Shown piece after piece: positions 1 to 11,558 of a stretch of DNA of 64,000 nt. The notes below the pieces were generated by a model that searched no databases, had not been told where the DNA came from, and saw nothing but the letters and a program-made list of their open reading frames with translations. The DNA comes from Klebsormidium nitens. Lineage: Eukaryota; Streptophyta; Klebsormidiophyceae; Klebsormidiales; Klebsormidiaceae. The translations under genes and the position numbers were made by a program. The stretch spans positions 434,101 to 498,100 of the forward strand of contig DF236951.1 of assembly GCA_000708835.1 (NCBI GenBank), read 5' to 3'. Position 1 is the stretch's first letter. The number at the start of each line of letters is the position of its first letter.

Positions 1-1158
1 GTATTTTCAGGGCCAAGTTCATCTGTCGACCAGATGCTCACGTTGTCAAAGAGGGGGCCGAAGTCGGCCAGAGTCGAACAGGTAGATGTTGAACCATACA
101 AGGATGATGTGGGGAAGGGCTTTGAAGTCAAACGAGGCAAATATTAGTCAGCTTGGGCATGTTTGATATGAGAAGGAAGCCACCTAATAGTTAACAGCAC
201 GCTTGCAAATATAGACTAGGACCGTTTGAAGAAAGAGATCAGGATTATCAATGTACGGTACTAATATGTAACTCTTTTTGTGATTTGAACTGGAATTTTA
301 GCTATACTGTTGTCCAAGTAACCCACCCTGGGACCAGCGGCAAGTTGCATGTGCTTAGATCGACGCGTTTCTGCAGAGTCTGGCACCCAACTTACGTACT
401 ATATGACTAACATGTTGATTGACTATATGTATAGGTTTGTCGCGATAATAGTCCGCCTCGTCAGGACCACCGTACGTCTGCATCAGGCCGCAATGCTGCA
501 GATTCGAGTAGCATGTACCGGGTCATGCATGATCAAGTTATCAGAAACCGGGTTCACATGAAAAACCATTCTCTTACAAAATATAAGCATGCCAGTGCGC
601 AGATTGCTGCCGGGCCTTGATCAAGAGTGTGATCGAATGAAAATTGCGGCCGCCATGCATCCTGTACTTGGTCGTCCGTATAATACAATCTCACATGTAT
701 CCAAAAGTGTTAATAACCTTCAATCTGCGGGCTGCTGTCTGGATTATGGTCATCGTGTATATACACTCACCCGCTTCGCTGCTCAAAAAGAGTTCCTCGT
801 GACGATGCATGCATGATCAGCACTGATTTCACAATCCGCTGGTTGTATCTTTTCCATTTACAACGAACATCGGATAATAGGATAGATAAATTAATCAGCT
901 TAAGTTTCCGCCAGTTCAAACATTCTGAACCTTGAAAGGCGGTCTTCTGGGTACTAAAGCTTGATCTAGTACAAAGAGCCAATACCTAGACCTTCCAAGC
1001 GTGCAAAACTTTACTTTCAGCTTATGACCATCCAATCTCTGCTTTCAAGTGCTTGCTCTACAAAGAATATGTTGGAAGAACTAGGGATACATAATCCCGT
1101 CTGTCTCACTAATCTGACGAGCTTGACTGACCTCGGGCCTAGATCCGTTTCCTTCCCC
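1..1158. other. left-edge intergenic sequence
   Basis: This stretch lies downstream of the minus-strand E2 gene. It is AT-richer than the exons. It has only short open frames with no recognisable protein motif, so I see nothing coding in it. Its right part may hold the E2 3' UTR. Confidence 0.5.
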
Positions 1159-3492
1159 TCAGCTTGAGACGCCGCCGCTCTCTGTCTCCCTGAACTTCTT
1201 TTGAAGCACCACTTTGTACTCTAGGAAAGACCAGAAGCCGAGGCTTAGAATAGTGATGTTTGCACGAGGAAACAAGTGCAACGTACATTACAATACCAAA
1301 TGTCCGGTTGTACGTGCTCACCCGTATCCGATTGTCAAAGGTTTTCGGATGTCTGCCACTAACAAAACAGAATGAATGGTGTGCGTCAAGGTCTGATGCA
1401 GATTCCGTTTCAACACATTTTTCCACCACCCGTGAAGGACTTTCGAGTTTGCATGAATGTTTTCAGGCTCTCAGCCCGTAGTGGTCTGTTAGACTCTGAC
1501 AAAGAAAGATAAAAGAAACTTGCAACGTCTTGCACTCAAGTCACAGAAACCAGCAACTAGAAAGTAGGCACGGAGCACGGTTTGAGACGCGACCATGCTC
1601 ACCTTCCTGGTTCGGCCAAAGGGCCGCTGCATAGCCGTTAAGCGGGCTGTCGTTGTTCGGCTCCCCAAGCAAACTTTGGATGGACAGCAAGATTGTCCGA
1701 ACGTTGTAGACTGCGGACCATTTGTCCTGCAAAGGTCAAACAGGTCTGTCAGGCCAGTGTCTTGGAACACAACCTGCTCTAACACGAGTCTAGTCTGTTC
1801 AGTGACTGCTTTGAAGACCCTTCACTCAACACGAATGGATCACTGTTCTGATCTTGCTTCACCAAGCCAAACCCACACTCAAACGACTGGGTGTTCAACT
1901 GTTCGGAACAGCGATCATTCTCCTTTTACTACCATCCTTTTTTACGCCGAGCCGTGAGACCAGCAGATCAGCCACTATATTGCGGAATGCTGGCATCATA
2001 TGGAAAAGCATCGGTGGCTCAAACCATCTTATCACACTCATTGAACACCTCAAATTTGAGGCGACCTGGCACAACCCATGTCCTGCTCTGTATCCACGTC
2101 CCTCTTTTCACAATATTGACTCCCTTTTGCTCTTCAGCCTAGCTTGCAGACCAGTTGACAATTGCAAGCATGTATCTGACCCTACGGGTACTTCCAACTC
2201 AGCGTATGAGTACCCAGCTGAAGTAAGCAAAATTAGAAAGCCAAGAGAATCGATTTCCATACACTTCACGTGCTTAGCACCTCTCCATACCTCTGGTCAG
2301 GTTTGCACGGATGCCTCACTTGGTGTCAAAAACCCTGAAAACCCAACAGAAGCTGCGTCTCACAAAGTCAGGCGTCGCTGACCTTAAGGATGTCTAGGCA
2401 GATGTTGCCGTACTGGTCCACGTTTGGGTGAAAGCAGGGCGTCTCAAACCGCACCATGGGGGCCTTGAACGGGTAGTCGGTGGGGAACTTGAGCGAGAGC
2501 TTGTAGTTGAGGCCCTCGTAGACTGTCCCAACGCTGCCCTTTATTGTGCCCACCCAGTTGAATATGTTGTCTCCCTCAGGGAACGCGGAGATGCCAGCAT
2601 CACCGCTCGTCATGAGGGACATCAGCTCGCTCTGTAACCTGGATGAGGATGTCAGTGGAAGGTTTGAGATTGGATTTTCGGCGGCCTTGTTCTGATTGGA
2701 GGGCTGCTATGCAGGTGACCAGTTGGTTCTGCTTTGTTTGCTAAAAGCCTAGATGTTGCGCAACACGGGTATGATATTTCATGCCAGAAGAATCAGTGAG
2801 GAGGCACACTTTTTGCAGCGCGTTCTTGCACTTCTGCTTGAGAAGTGATTTGAGGCAAATGCCAGTTATTGCCTCCGAAGACAGCGAGCAGAAAGGGTTG
2901 CTCTGCATGCACACAAACCTCAAAGCTGGAATCAAGACGCAGCCAAGGTTCCAATCAAACTTTTCCGTCCTGACTACTGAAAGAGCTTCTTTTCACAGCA
3001 CAAAAGTTTACCGCAAAGAAAGATTTCCACTCCGCAGCATCACTTCTGTCTGAACCTCATCAATTTATTCAATAACACCGATCATTTGCCTTCTGTGCCA
3101 ACTTCTAAAAGTTGCCTCATGGGTATACATCTTGTTAATGCAGAGCATGGCCAGCCAACAAATGTGTGCTGCAGTTCCCAAGTTCTAAAGATACATGCAC
3201 CTTCTATAGCAGTAAGTGACAAGCATGAACGAGCCCAGACGGAGGCACTGTTGTAGAAACTGAAGTTTGGCAAGCATTGCATTCACCCTTCTGTTATGCA
3301 GGCCCCCATGCTAGCATTGGTGTGAGCCTAAGAAAAGGCTTACAGGGCCTTGCAATCTAGCATGCATCAAAGCACCAAGCGTCTGCTGCCCTTCTTGTAC
3401 TTGTGAAAATTGCGGTGAACAGTCTGATGAACCCAGGAATGTATTACTCACCGCCTGGCAACAGAGTGGCTGTCCACGGGCTTTGCTTCCAT
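1159..3492 (-). CDS. UBE2C: ubiquitin-conjugating enzyme E2, UBE2C/UBC19-20 class
   Basis: This enzyme takes ubiquitin from E1 as a thioester and passes it on with an E3; known UBE2C orthologues serve the anaphase-promoting complex in mitotic exit. I join four exons: 3452-3492, 2383-2638, 1603-1726 and 1159-1220. They make 160 aa and all phases and GT-AG sites agree. The short N-terminal exon reads [14 protein letters not shown] and continues LQSELMSLM, as in plant UBC19/20. The core shows [18 protein letters not shown], a HPN motif, and the active-site cysteine in NICLDILK (codon 2398-2400, about residue 94). The next exon has the UBE2C-typical [14 protein letters not shown]. The last exon reads [11 protein letters not shown] and ends at TGA 1159-1161. 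The length is slightly below the roughly 180 aa of known orthologues, the difference being a short N-terminal extension. The gene is divergent from the C45 gene. Family assignment is secure; the APC/C role is by homology. Confidence 0.93.
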
Positions 3493-4529
3493 TCCAACCC
3501 TGGACTTTGCATTTGGAGACCGGGGGATGTCTGTTTGTACGTGATTTGCCTGAGCCATCCTCCCTTCTGCTTTTGAAGAGCAGTCACTGTCAGTAACTAC
3601 CCAGCCCTCTGCAAAATACCACAAACCCGTTGTCCCACTATTTACACCCTCAGGCGTTCACAGACAAGCCCCCCAGAAGCCTCTCCCTCCCGTCCTACAA
3701 GTCTGCATCCCGCTTGCCAAGTAAGTTATCACAAGCAACGCTGTGTGTATGATAGTGTCCGTCTCCGCCAAAGCAGATTTTGAAGCACCGTGATGTTCCA
3801 CAATACGTTTGCTCCAAAGATCACCGTCTGCGGTCTCTTCTCGGCCACCAAACTAGATTCTTATCAAAGCGACGGAAGAAGGTACCTAGCCTGTGAGAAG
3901 AGCGCAAGCCAGGTCTGCCCTGCAGAAAAAACAACAATAATGGAGCCCTTGCGCCCTCTGCAGACTTCTCCTTTTGACTGCTTTCAGTGCAGCAGTTGAC
4001 TGCTTCGTTGCTGTTGACTGAGCACTCCCGTCAGGTTGACCAAGGCGACCGGAGTGTCAGTGTGTGCGTAAGCGCCGAAGCGAGAGTCGATTGACACCAA
4101 TTTACAGTGCCACAAATTTTTGAAATTTCATGAACCGTTGTTCGAGAGAATTCGAGCCGTCCTCTGTTTGCAAACAGAACTCCCGTAGCCGTCCATACAG
4201 CACGTGGAGCTTGCACGTGGTATGACCATGAGCGCATAAGCTATGTAGTATATCCAGAGCTCATGAGCCCACTGCATGGCACGGCGGGGCCTACACAAAG
4301 TGTTGCCAAGGAGGAGGAAAGCGAGAGGCCAGGAGCAGGAAGAGCACATTTGCGCAGAACAGCAGAAGCTCAGGACACCAGCAATAACAGGAACAGCAGC
4401 AGAAAGCAGGTACCTGTTTCAGCAGCTTTCACTCAAGTGAGACTGCAACAGGCCTATCACCTGAAAGTTTAGGTAGTGAATGAAACGGCACCTGCTTCGT
4501 TACATCATTGCCCCCCATTGCTTTTCAAA
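3493..4529. promoter_or_regulatory. divergent intergenic spacer (E2 / C45 hydrolase)
   Basis: About 1 kb separates the start codons of two divergently transcribed genes, so it should contain both promoters and 5' UTRs. No conserved protein frame is visible and I do not identify a clear TATA box. The C45 frame is open back to an ATG at 4476, so its start could lie 54 bases earlier than I chose. Confidence 0.5.
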
Positions 4530-7500
4530 ATGGTCTCCACCAATGCTGCCTCAAATGGGACAGAGAAGTCCACAGTACAATCAAAGTACCCTGTACTGGA
4601 AACCACAAACTTTGGGACGGCAAGCAGCAAAGGCTCACCAGAAGCACGTAGGAGAGAGTCATCAGGATCAGAAAGGGATTTGCCGTCTGTTGATGACAGC
4701 AAAAAGATTGCTACTGCTGAAGTCATCCCAGCTGTACATGTATCAGGTAGTCACTACGAGATAGGGCATGGAATAGGGGAGCGATTTGCAGGGATGATCA
4801 AGAGCAGGTTTGAGAAAGATGAGAAGCTGAACGAGATCCTGCTACCATATGCAGCCACCGACGCAGGGCGCACGGTGGTTGATGAATTGAGCACAGAAAA
4901 CAAGTGAGAGACCTTTCCATAGGATGCGCTGAGCGTACAACTCTCATCGAGTCCTTCCTTTTTTTCTAACCCCTTAAACTTTGGTAGAATTGTCACCCGG
5001 TTCCACTCAAGAATCAGAATTAGGGTTTGATACATCGTTGTAAGCATCTGCCACTTTTAAACTTTCCTGATTGGAGATCTTGTTTGCCCTTGATATTTAG
5101 TTCTGAAACTACGACCTTTCTGCTCTTGAATCAGAGACCCAAAACCAGGCACTTCTAACTGCTTACGAGAGACACGTCACAATATGCAGAAAATGTTATC
5201 CACGGTACTGGGAGGAACTCCAAGGCCTTGCAGATGGGAGTGGCATAGCATTTCAGCAAGTAAGCACAAGTCGGTCCTGTCATTGCATGGTCAACTGTCT
5301 GCTACGCCATGGCAGTTGGCTGTGTTACTTAGTATCGGTTCGGACTTACGTCGGTTGAGCTATGTTCCCAACCATGGGGGCCGGAATTGCAAGAGCTTGA
5401 GTCCACAGTGATTCAATCAGAGTATTGCCACCTCAAAGTTTGGTACCAATCAATCAGAATCCTCAATCGATTTTGCTCAAGGTACAGTACGTACACCTTT
5501 CAACCTGCAGTCTGTTTGATTTCTGTAAGAGCATCAAGGTAGACTCCCTGCAGTTCTGATCACCTATTTCTTGTTCACTGTTTGGGGCCTGCTAGGTCAA
5601 GGATATGATACAGGCGATGCTTCGTGAAACATTGCAGTACTTGTAGGTGTGCCATGCAGTTAAATGCATACTTTGCTTTGGACCATCAAGTCGAGCTCTG
5701 TCAAACGTCGTGACAACCTGGGATAGTCCTGAGCAAGTCGTTTCTCCCTCTTGCTGCCACCTCCATCGATCCACGGTACCTTCTGTACGTTTCTTTGCCG
5801 AGTCATCCTGCAGAAATTCTTGAAAAAGGTGCAAACGCTTCTTAACCTAGAAGCGAAGACCTAAATATGGGTGCAGATACCCCTGGCAGATAGCAGGAGT
5901 TTGGTCCAAACCCTGCAGGTTTTGTTAATGAACATCTGGAAAGAGCTGTTCCTTCTGCTACCACCCCCGGACGCTCAGGCTGTTGCCGAAGAGCCGGACC
6001 ACTGTTCGGACGTCCTCATATGCAACGAGAATCTCGCAGTCGTGGGACATAACGAAGACGCTGCCGCCTCAGTAAGGGGCCACACGTAAGTACTGCTTCT
6101 TGACTCGTGAATAAGACTGGAGCGGCCAGGAGTGTTTGCAGATTTGACTTGATGCGAAGCACCATCCTTTTGTCTTTCTTCCTTTTCGGTTTTTGACGTG
6201 GTCAATCTTGCTCAGGGGAAAAGATCCCCATAAATCTCTCGTTTGATATACGTTGTGACATCCTGACGGATTGTCAAGGGGAAGTACTGACGTTTTCAAC
6301 TCATCGGATATGTTGGCAGAAAGGGTAGGCACGTAGACTGAGGTAGCATTGCTTGAATACATGCGGTGGATTCGAGGCTGGTCGAGGCTTGGACTTACTA
6401 GTTGGGGTCTTAGTGGACATTTCGCGAAGCCCGCAGTTTTCTGATCGAAGTCATCGAAGGGTCTTTCTTGGCTCGAACTCTGGATTCGAACGTGTTCTGA
6501 AGAACAACGGTGCAGGTCCTCTCGACGCCAACAATCTGACTTTGATGTTTTTTAATCATTCAAAAGGATCGAACTGCAGAAATGATGCCCTGGTCGCTCG
6601 AATCCAGGACCTGCTTCCTTGTTACCTTTCGCTCGCTCCTCTTTTCTTGAGCGGCTCTTGAAGTTCTGTTATTAGAGACTGGAGTGCACGACTTCGATCT
6701 TGCGTGCTGACCTTGTCGACCAGAGACATCAAACGGTTCAAGACTCGTTGAAGCTATTTGAAGGCTTCCAATTCAGAACCAGCTCGAAGTCGTCGCTTTT
6801 CTTGCGGCTCAATCTGTGGCGATTGAAAGGCTTCCAATCTAAACCTAGCTCGAAGTCGTCGCTGTTTCGCCGGCTCAAGCCGTAAGACTCTGCTGTAGTA
6901 TCTGGACCTTATCCAACGACAGAAAGTAACAACTTCACTCCCGTCTCGGTTCAGTTACCTCGTTTATGCCACGCTTCCTGACGGAGCCTCCTATACCGCC
7001 TTTACCTATTCGGGGGAGCTGTGTTGCCCCGCCTTTGGGTTCAACTCGCACGGCATGGTGAGTCTCGGCACCAATTGAAGACTTTTGCAAGAAGACAGAG
7101 CGAGCGGCAGGGTTACTTGGATAACCACCTCGAGACGGGGTAAGGTTAGAGTACAGGTTAAGAATGGATAAGGAGCGGAGCAGGTTGAGTGTGGGCTGGG
7201 CTGCCAAACGTAAGCCGCGAACTTCCTTTTTTGGAGCTTGCTCTCCCCACTTTTACGGGTTAGCACCGCTTGATTGACTTCGTGATGGGCAAAACATCCC
7301 TTGTTGTTCAGTTGCTTAGTACGCGCTGGACGGCAAGCCTCTAACCAGGCTCCGTTTTCAAGCCAAGACCCGGTTCGCTCACGAACAGCGCATCGATGCA
7401 GGCGTTTTCCTTGAACGCAGTGAACCCTACGGGCGTCAAGCCGGGCGGGGTCGCCCGGAACTTCGTCTCGAGGGATCTGCTGGAAGCACGGAGTCTAGAG

Positions 7501-9498
7501 GACGCGGTTCAGGTGAATCTGATCAAACCCAAATTCTGTATGGAAGGCGTCGTGTTACCCATAACGGCTCCGCGACCAGATAGCCCGTATGCCAGATTTC
7601 TGAGTTGCTAAACCGGGTGATCGATTCCTCGACGACTTTAAGGGCAGAGTATGCTGCGAAGGGGCCGCCGGGAATCCGGGTGGTCAGACGCCCTGTCTGT
7701 TACTCCGCCAACCCCAGAAAAGTAGGAATAGGAAGCATGCGTCAGAACCGGCGTACTTTGAAGCGGGTCCAACGAGAAGATGGAGAGGTTTAGAGGTACG
7801 ACCATCCCGGTTGAGGTTCTTGGTGACGAATTTGCCGTTGTCAGACGAGCTTCGGTGCGACCTCAAACGGCTTCGTATATCTCTGTGAGACCTTGATAGG
7901 CCCAAAGTCTGAGACATCCACGTCGTCATGTTGCTTGTGTACTTCTTCCGCGTTGCCTTTGCTGCTTCTGTTTCCTGTTCAGTGCGCGTGGCATCCCTTG
8001 GTTCTGCATATTCTGCACTGGGCATAAAGTGGGCGGCATTTGGCGCGCTTACTTTGCGGAACCCACATCCAAAGTTTAGGCGTGAAGAGGCTGGACCTTC
8101 GAAATTCGCTCTAGTATCTGCAGTTGACGTTCAAGTATTTCGTTTGTTCTCTCTAAGCCCGGCTGCGAGAATGGCGTTGCGGACAGGCAAGACCGTAACG
8201 TCTCCTGAGCTGCCTCCCGTGTTCATCCCTTCCCTTCCCTTTCCATTCCATCCTCACACCTTTGTTCTATTTTTCTCTCCAAGAGAGTGACACGTGTCCC
8301 CATCGCGGTCGGCCACAACTACAACATCATGGACTTCAACCAGCGGCGCATCGTGACCGTCGAGACCGCATCGGACGGCCGCAGCTCCGTCCTGGAGATC
8401 GGGCCGCACCCGTACTTCCACTCGAACCACTACCTCAGGCTGCCCCTACCCCAGGTGACGTCACGCATTGTCAATACCCTCTCGAAGCGCTTCTGACTTG
8501 TTGATGTTCTACTTTTTCCCAACAAATGAACGGGACGAGCATAAGGTACGTACCGCAGGCTTAAGCTCCTGATGCACCGTCGTTAGCAGAGTCGACTGGT
8601 CCTCATAAAAAGCCTGGCTACGGTACATCTCAACACTGCTGCGCGATGCCTTGTGAAAAGGGAACTCTCCCGTAAGATCAGCAGCTAAAGAGCTACCTCG
8701 CCCTCGTTGTTCGACCATGTTCCGGGGTAGTTCAGTTTCAAAAACGCGGACAACAATAGAAGACGACGAGTATGGCAGGTTCAACGTTGTAGAATTTCGC
8801 ATTGGCCCTGACCGCTCGGTCGCAAAGTGCCGTCTTTGTCTGACGCCAGGCTCCTTCGTTCCTGAAGTCACGCGCCCTTTCCTTGCTGACGTCACAATCA
8901 TTGCCTTTCCCCAGCGCACGCCTCCTACGACGGTCCGTCGGCTTGAACGCGCGGCCGTCCTCCGGCCGCCGGCGTCCATTTCGGACGTCCTTAGCATTCT
9001 AGGCGACGCTGCGGACGCTGAGTTTCCAATATACATGACAGGTAGGTCACGCTCTGGTCCAAATTTAGTGTTTAAGAATTGGGTTCTAGGGTTTAGGGTC
9101 AGGGTTTACCGTTGAATTGTCTACAATGTGGGACGCAGGAGGAATTTCTCTGCGAAGTGAACCGTGTCGGGCCGCAGATATACAAAGAAGACCAGTACGT
9201 GCTTCAAAATTTAGCTAAGAGCAACGGCATGGGCATGGATTAAAAACGATGAGGTCCAGCCCTCATCGTTAACAGGCCGTCGTAACAGGTTGAAAGTGGC
9301 GTCTTATCTGGAACGTCTATCGTCTCACAGTCATTTCAAATCATTTCGTTGATACTTGCTTGATCGTCGCCGTGTTATTTTGCAGGGCCTCTTTTGGTTA
9401 CTCTATGCAGCGCCTTGTTCGACCTCGACAGCCGGACTGTGACAATACTTGGCGGAAATCCGACTTTGCAGCACGTGCTTTTGAAAGAACGAATATGA
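4530..9498 (+). CDS. peptidase C45 / acyl-CoA:6-APA acyltransferase-like Ntn hydrolase
   Basis: Members are autocatalytically cleaved N-terminal-nucleophile amidohydrolases or acyltransferases; the plant substrate is unknown. Exons: 4530-4903, about 5135-5259, 5919-6085, 6955-7057, 7402-7512, 8284-8454, 8915-9041 and 9386-9498; about 430 aa. Landmarks in order: SGSHYEIGHGIGERF, the YPRYWEELQGLADGSG helix, then DHCSDVLICNEN followed by GHNEDA. The Cys in DHCSD (codon 6003-6005) is the candidate nucleophile; the fungal acyltransferase has Gly-Cys there. Next come FGFNSHGM, VGHNYNIMDF, PYFHSNHYLRL, DVLSILGDAAD and a C-terminal TLCSALFDLDSRTVTILGG before TGA 9496-9498. Exons 2 to 8 join with correct phases. 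The junction of exons 1 and 2 does not: exon 1 leaves two bases and exon 2 needs two, so a microexon or an indel is missing. I chose ATG 4530 (context aaaATGg). No signal peptide is evident. Confidence 0.88.
6760..6882 (+). repeat. two-copy tandem repeat in a C45 gene intron
   Basis: Two imperfect copies of about 57 bases (6760-6816 and 6825-6882, period 65) both contain the stretch agctcgaagtcgtcgct. They lie inside the intron between the nucleophile exon and the next exon. The repeat leaves a short open frame, which I take as a by-product. Confidence 0.75.
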
Positions 9499-10795
9499 AT
9501 CACGATAGGGTGTCCGAAGGGGAATATTAATCATGGCTCATACAGGTTGGGGTGCCGACATGCGTAAATTTCTGATAGGTGAATTGATAGGCGAATCCAG
9601 GGACCGACGATAGGTGCAAGCTGTTTTCATGCACGCCGGCAAGATTACGGATGCACCGAGCCAAACGAAGTCTGCTAGGATAATGGTAGATTTGACGTTT
9701 AATGAGCATGGGGAAACTGGGTATGTTAAGAATACGGTTGCGGCCCATATTCCGTGAAGACGCGACCGACAACAAAAAACGCAAGCGACTTGTAAGGTTC
9801 GATTTGGATCCAGTCCAATTCAGGTTGAAATAACAGGTTTGATCAGACACAATTCTCGATCTCCGGTCGCATTTGAGAATTTTTGATGATGCATTTGAAA
9901 CTTGTCAGCGCATCGTGTGCACATGATGCTCGAATTAGGTACATAGATCAGCAGAACTCCGCGGAAATCTGCACACCGGCCACAAGATATATGTTGCGTG
10001 CAGCTTAGAATTTCTAGGGCGGGTTCTGTCACGAGCTCCGTATAGCTAGGTCCAATTTGAATCTGCACAGCTGCCTAAGTTAAGGATCGATTTGCCAGCG
10101 CACTGGGTTGAGTAAAGTGCAGAGACAGCGCGCACGTGTTAAATAATCAATTGCTGATTACATAATGAGATATTGCGCAAATGATGATGGCAAATGAGTC
10201 CCCAGCGGAAGGGTATATGACCATGCGTCGGCCCGCGCGATATATGCGAACATTCTAACGGTATGTGCTAGCTAGCTCGAGACAATTTGATTTGTCATGT
10301 ACGTACATAATGGCCCGGCCCTGACGTGTTCTCATTTGCACCCACTTACATGCATCGCTGCCCATGCATGCTGATGTCTCGCGGCCACGCGGCTAAACCT
10401 AGAAATTGTTCAAGAGTGGATCAAGAAGTCTCAAAACCTTCCAAAAGTGTTTAAGCTAACTGGTATGGTATAAACCTCGAAGATTTCCAATAATATTCTA
10501 CCTTGCCGATCGATCAACCCGTAAGACATAGTCCCCAATCTTCCAGATCGAACAAACCGCAACTTGATCCTTTGCTCCTATAGCAATCAAACACGTGCTC
10601 AGGAGCATCTAGAACTAACGCCGCAGGCACGTTTATGCAATGCCCTTCTAGTCTACACTACAATGCTTTTGCAGCATTCCCAAAGCTTTGACAAGCACCT
10701 CGTCACTGAAAGTAACATGGGTCCAACCTGATTGAAGTCAAGGAAATTCACAATAGGCGCAACGCGTAGCTTAGCAACACATCTAACCGGCCCAA
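9499..10795. other. convergent intergenic spacer (C45 / HECT E3)
   Basis: This 1.3 kb lies between two stop codons of convergent genes and should hold both 3' UTRs. It is AT-richer than the flanking exons. Two short minus-strand frames at 9527-9850 and 9820-10068 have no recognisable motif, and I do not call a gene. Confidence 0.5.
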
Positions 10796-11558
10796 CTAGC
10801 TGTGTGAGCTCAGCCGAGATCGGCCGCCGGTCACTCTTCGAACCTCTTCGTCATACCGATTCTCGTCTTGAGCGGTGTCGTCTATCTCGCCATCGCTCTC
10901 GATATCGGAGTCTAGGTCCTCTTCAAAGTCCTCATCCACAAACAACGCTTCCTCCTGAGCAGAGCATACGAAAGGTGGACTCAGCACAATGTCTGATAAA
11001 ATAGAAGCGTCAATCATTTCCATCACCAGGAAGATTCGGGCAAGTGGGTAGGAAAAAGAGATCACGTACCGGAGCAGAGAGTTTTTTCACCCTATTTTCC
11101 GCGCAGAGTGGTTCTGCTGCCAGGCAGAAATTTAATTCTAAAGTTTTCCAGTGCCGAAAGGTGTCCCCTGCCATCAACGAAGTCTCTTTTTCAGAAAGTT
11201 CTCCAAACCAGGGCAACGGCAAAACAAGTGAGCGAACACGATAAGCAGCCCACTCAAAGCTTTCCCCTCACCTCCAACTCGTCATCCCCCATGTCAACGT
11301 CGAAGCCCGCTTCGTCCTCCTCCTCAGCGCTGAACCCACTGCTCGCGGCCGCGCCTTCGCTCGAACCCACGCCCGCCGCGTTCGCGGCCGCGGTCGCGTC
11401 ACCATCGAAGGCGCCCTCGAAGGCCGCGTCGCTTCCCACGCGGCTGAGCCCAAACCCGTTCAAATCTTCGGACGGGTCGTACGTGCTGGCGTCCGTTGTG
11501 CTCATGACGTCCTCTTCGGGGTCGCCGTCGTCGCCCAACCGGCCGCTCGCGGCAAAGT
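10796..11558 (-). other. acidic C-terminal tail beyond the HECT domain
   Basis: The exon ending the C-lobe leaves one base that joins in phase to exon 11272-11558, completing the canonical AIDTD. The reading frame then continues for about 147 residues over two exons, with Gly/Ala/Ser-rich stretches and acidic blocks (DDGDPEEDV, AEEEDEAGFDVDMGDDELE, DEDFEEDLDSDIESDGE), and stops at TAG 10796-10798. No known domain is visible. Confidence 0.82.

Noticed and set aside
1854-2381. 175-aa plus-strand open frame in the E2 gene intron
   Set aside because: It covers the intron between two E2 exons on the other strand, lacks recognisable motifs and has no splice or context support.
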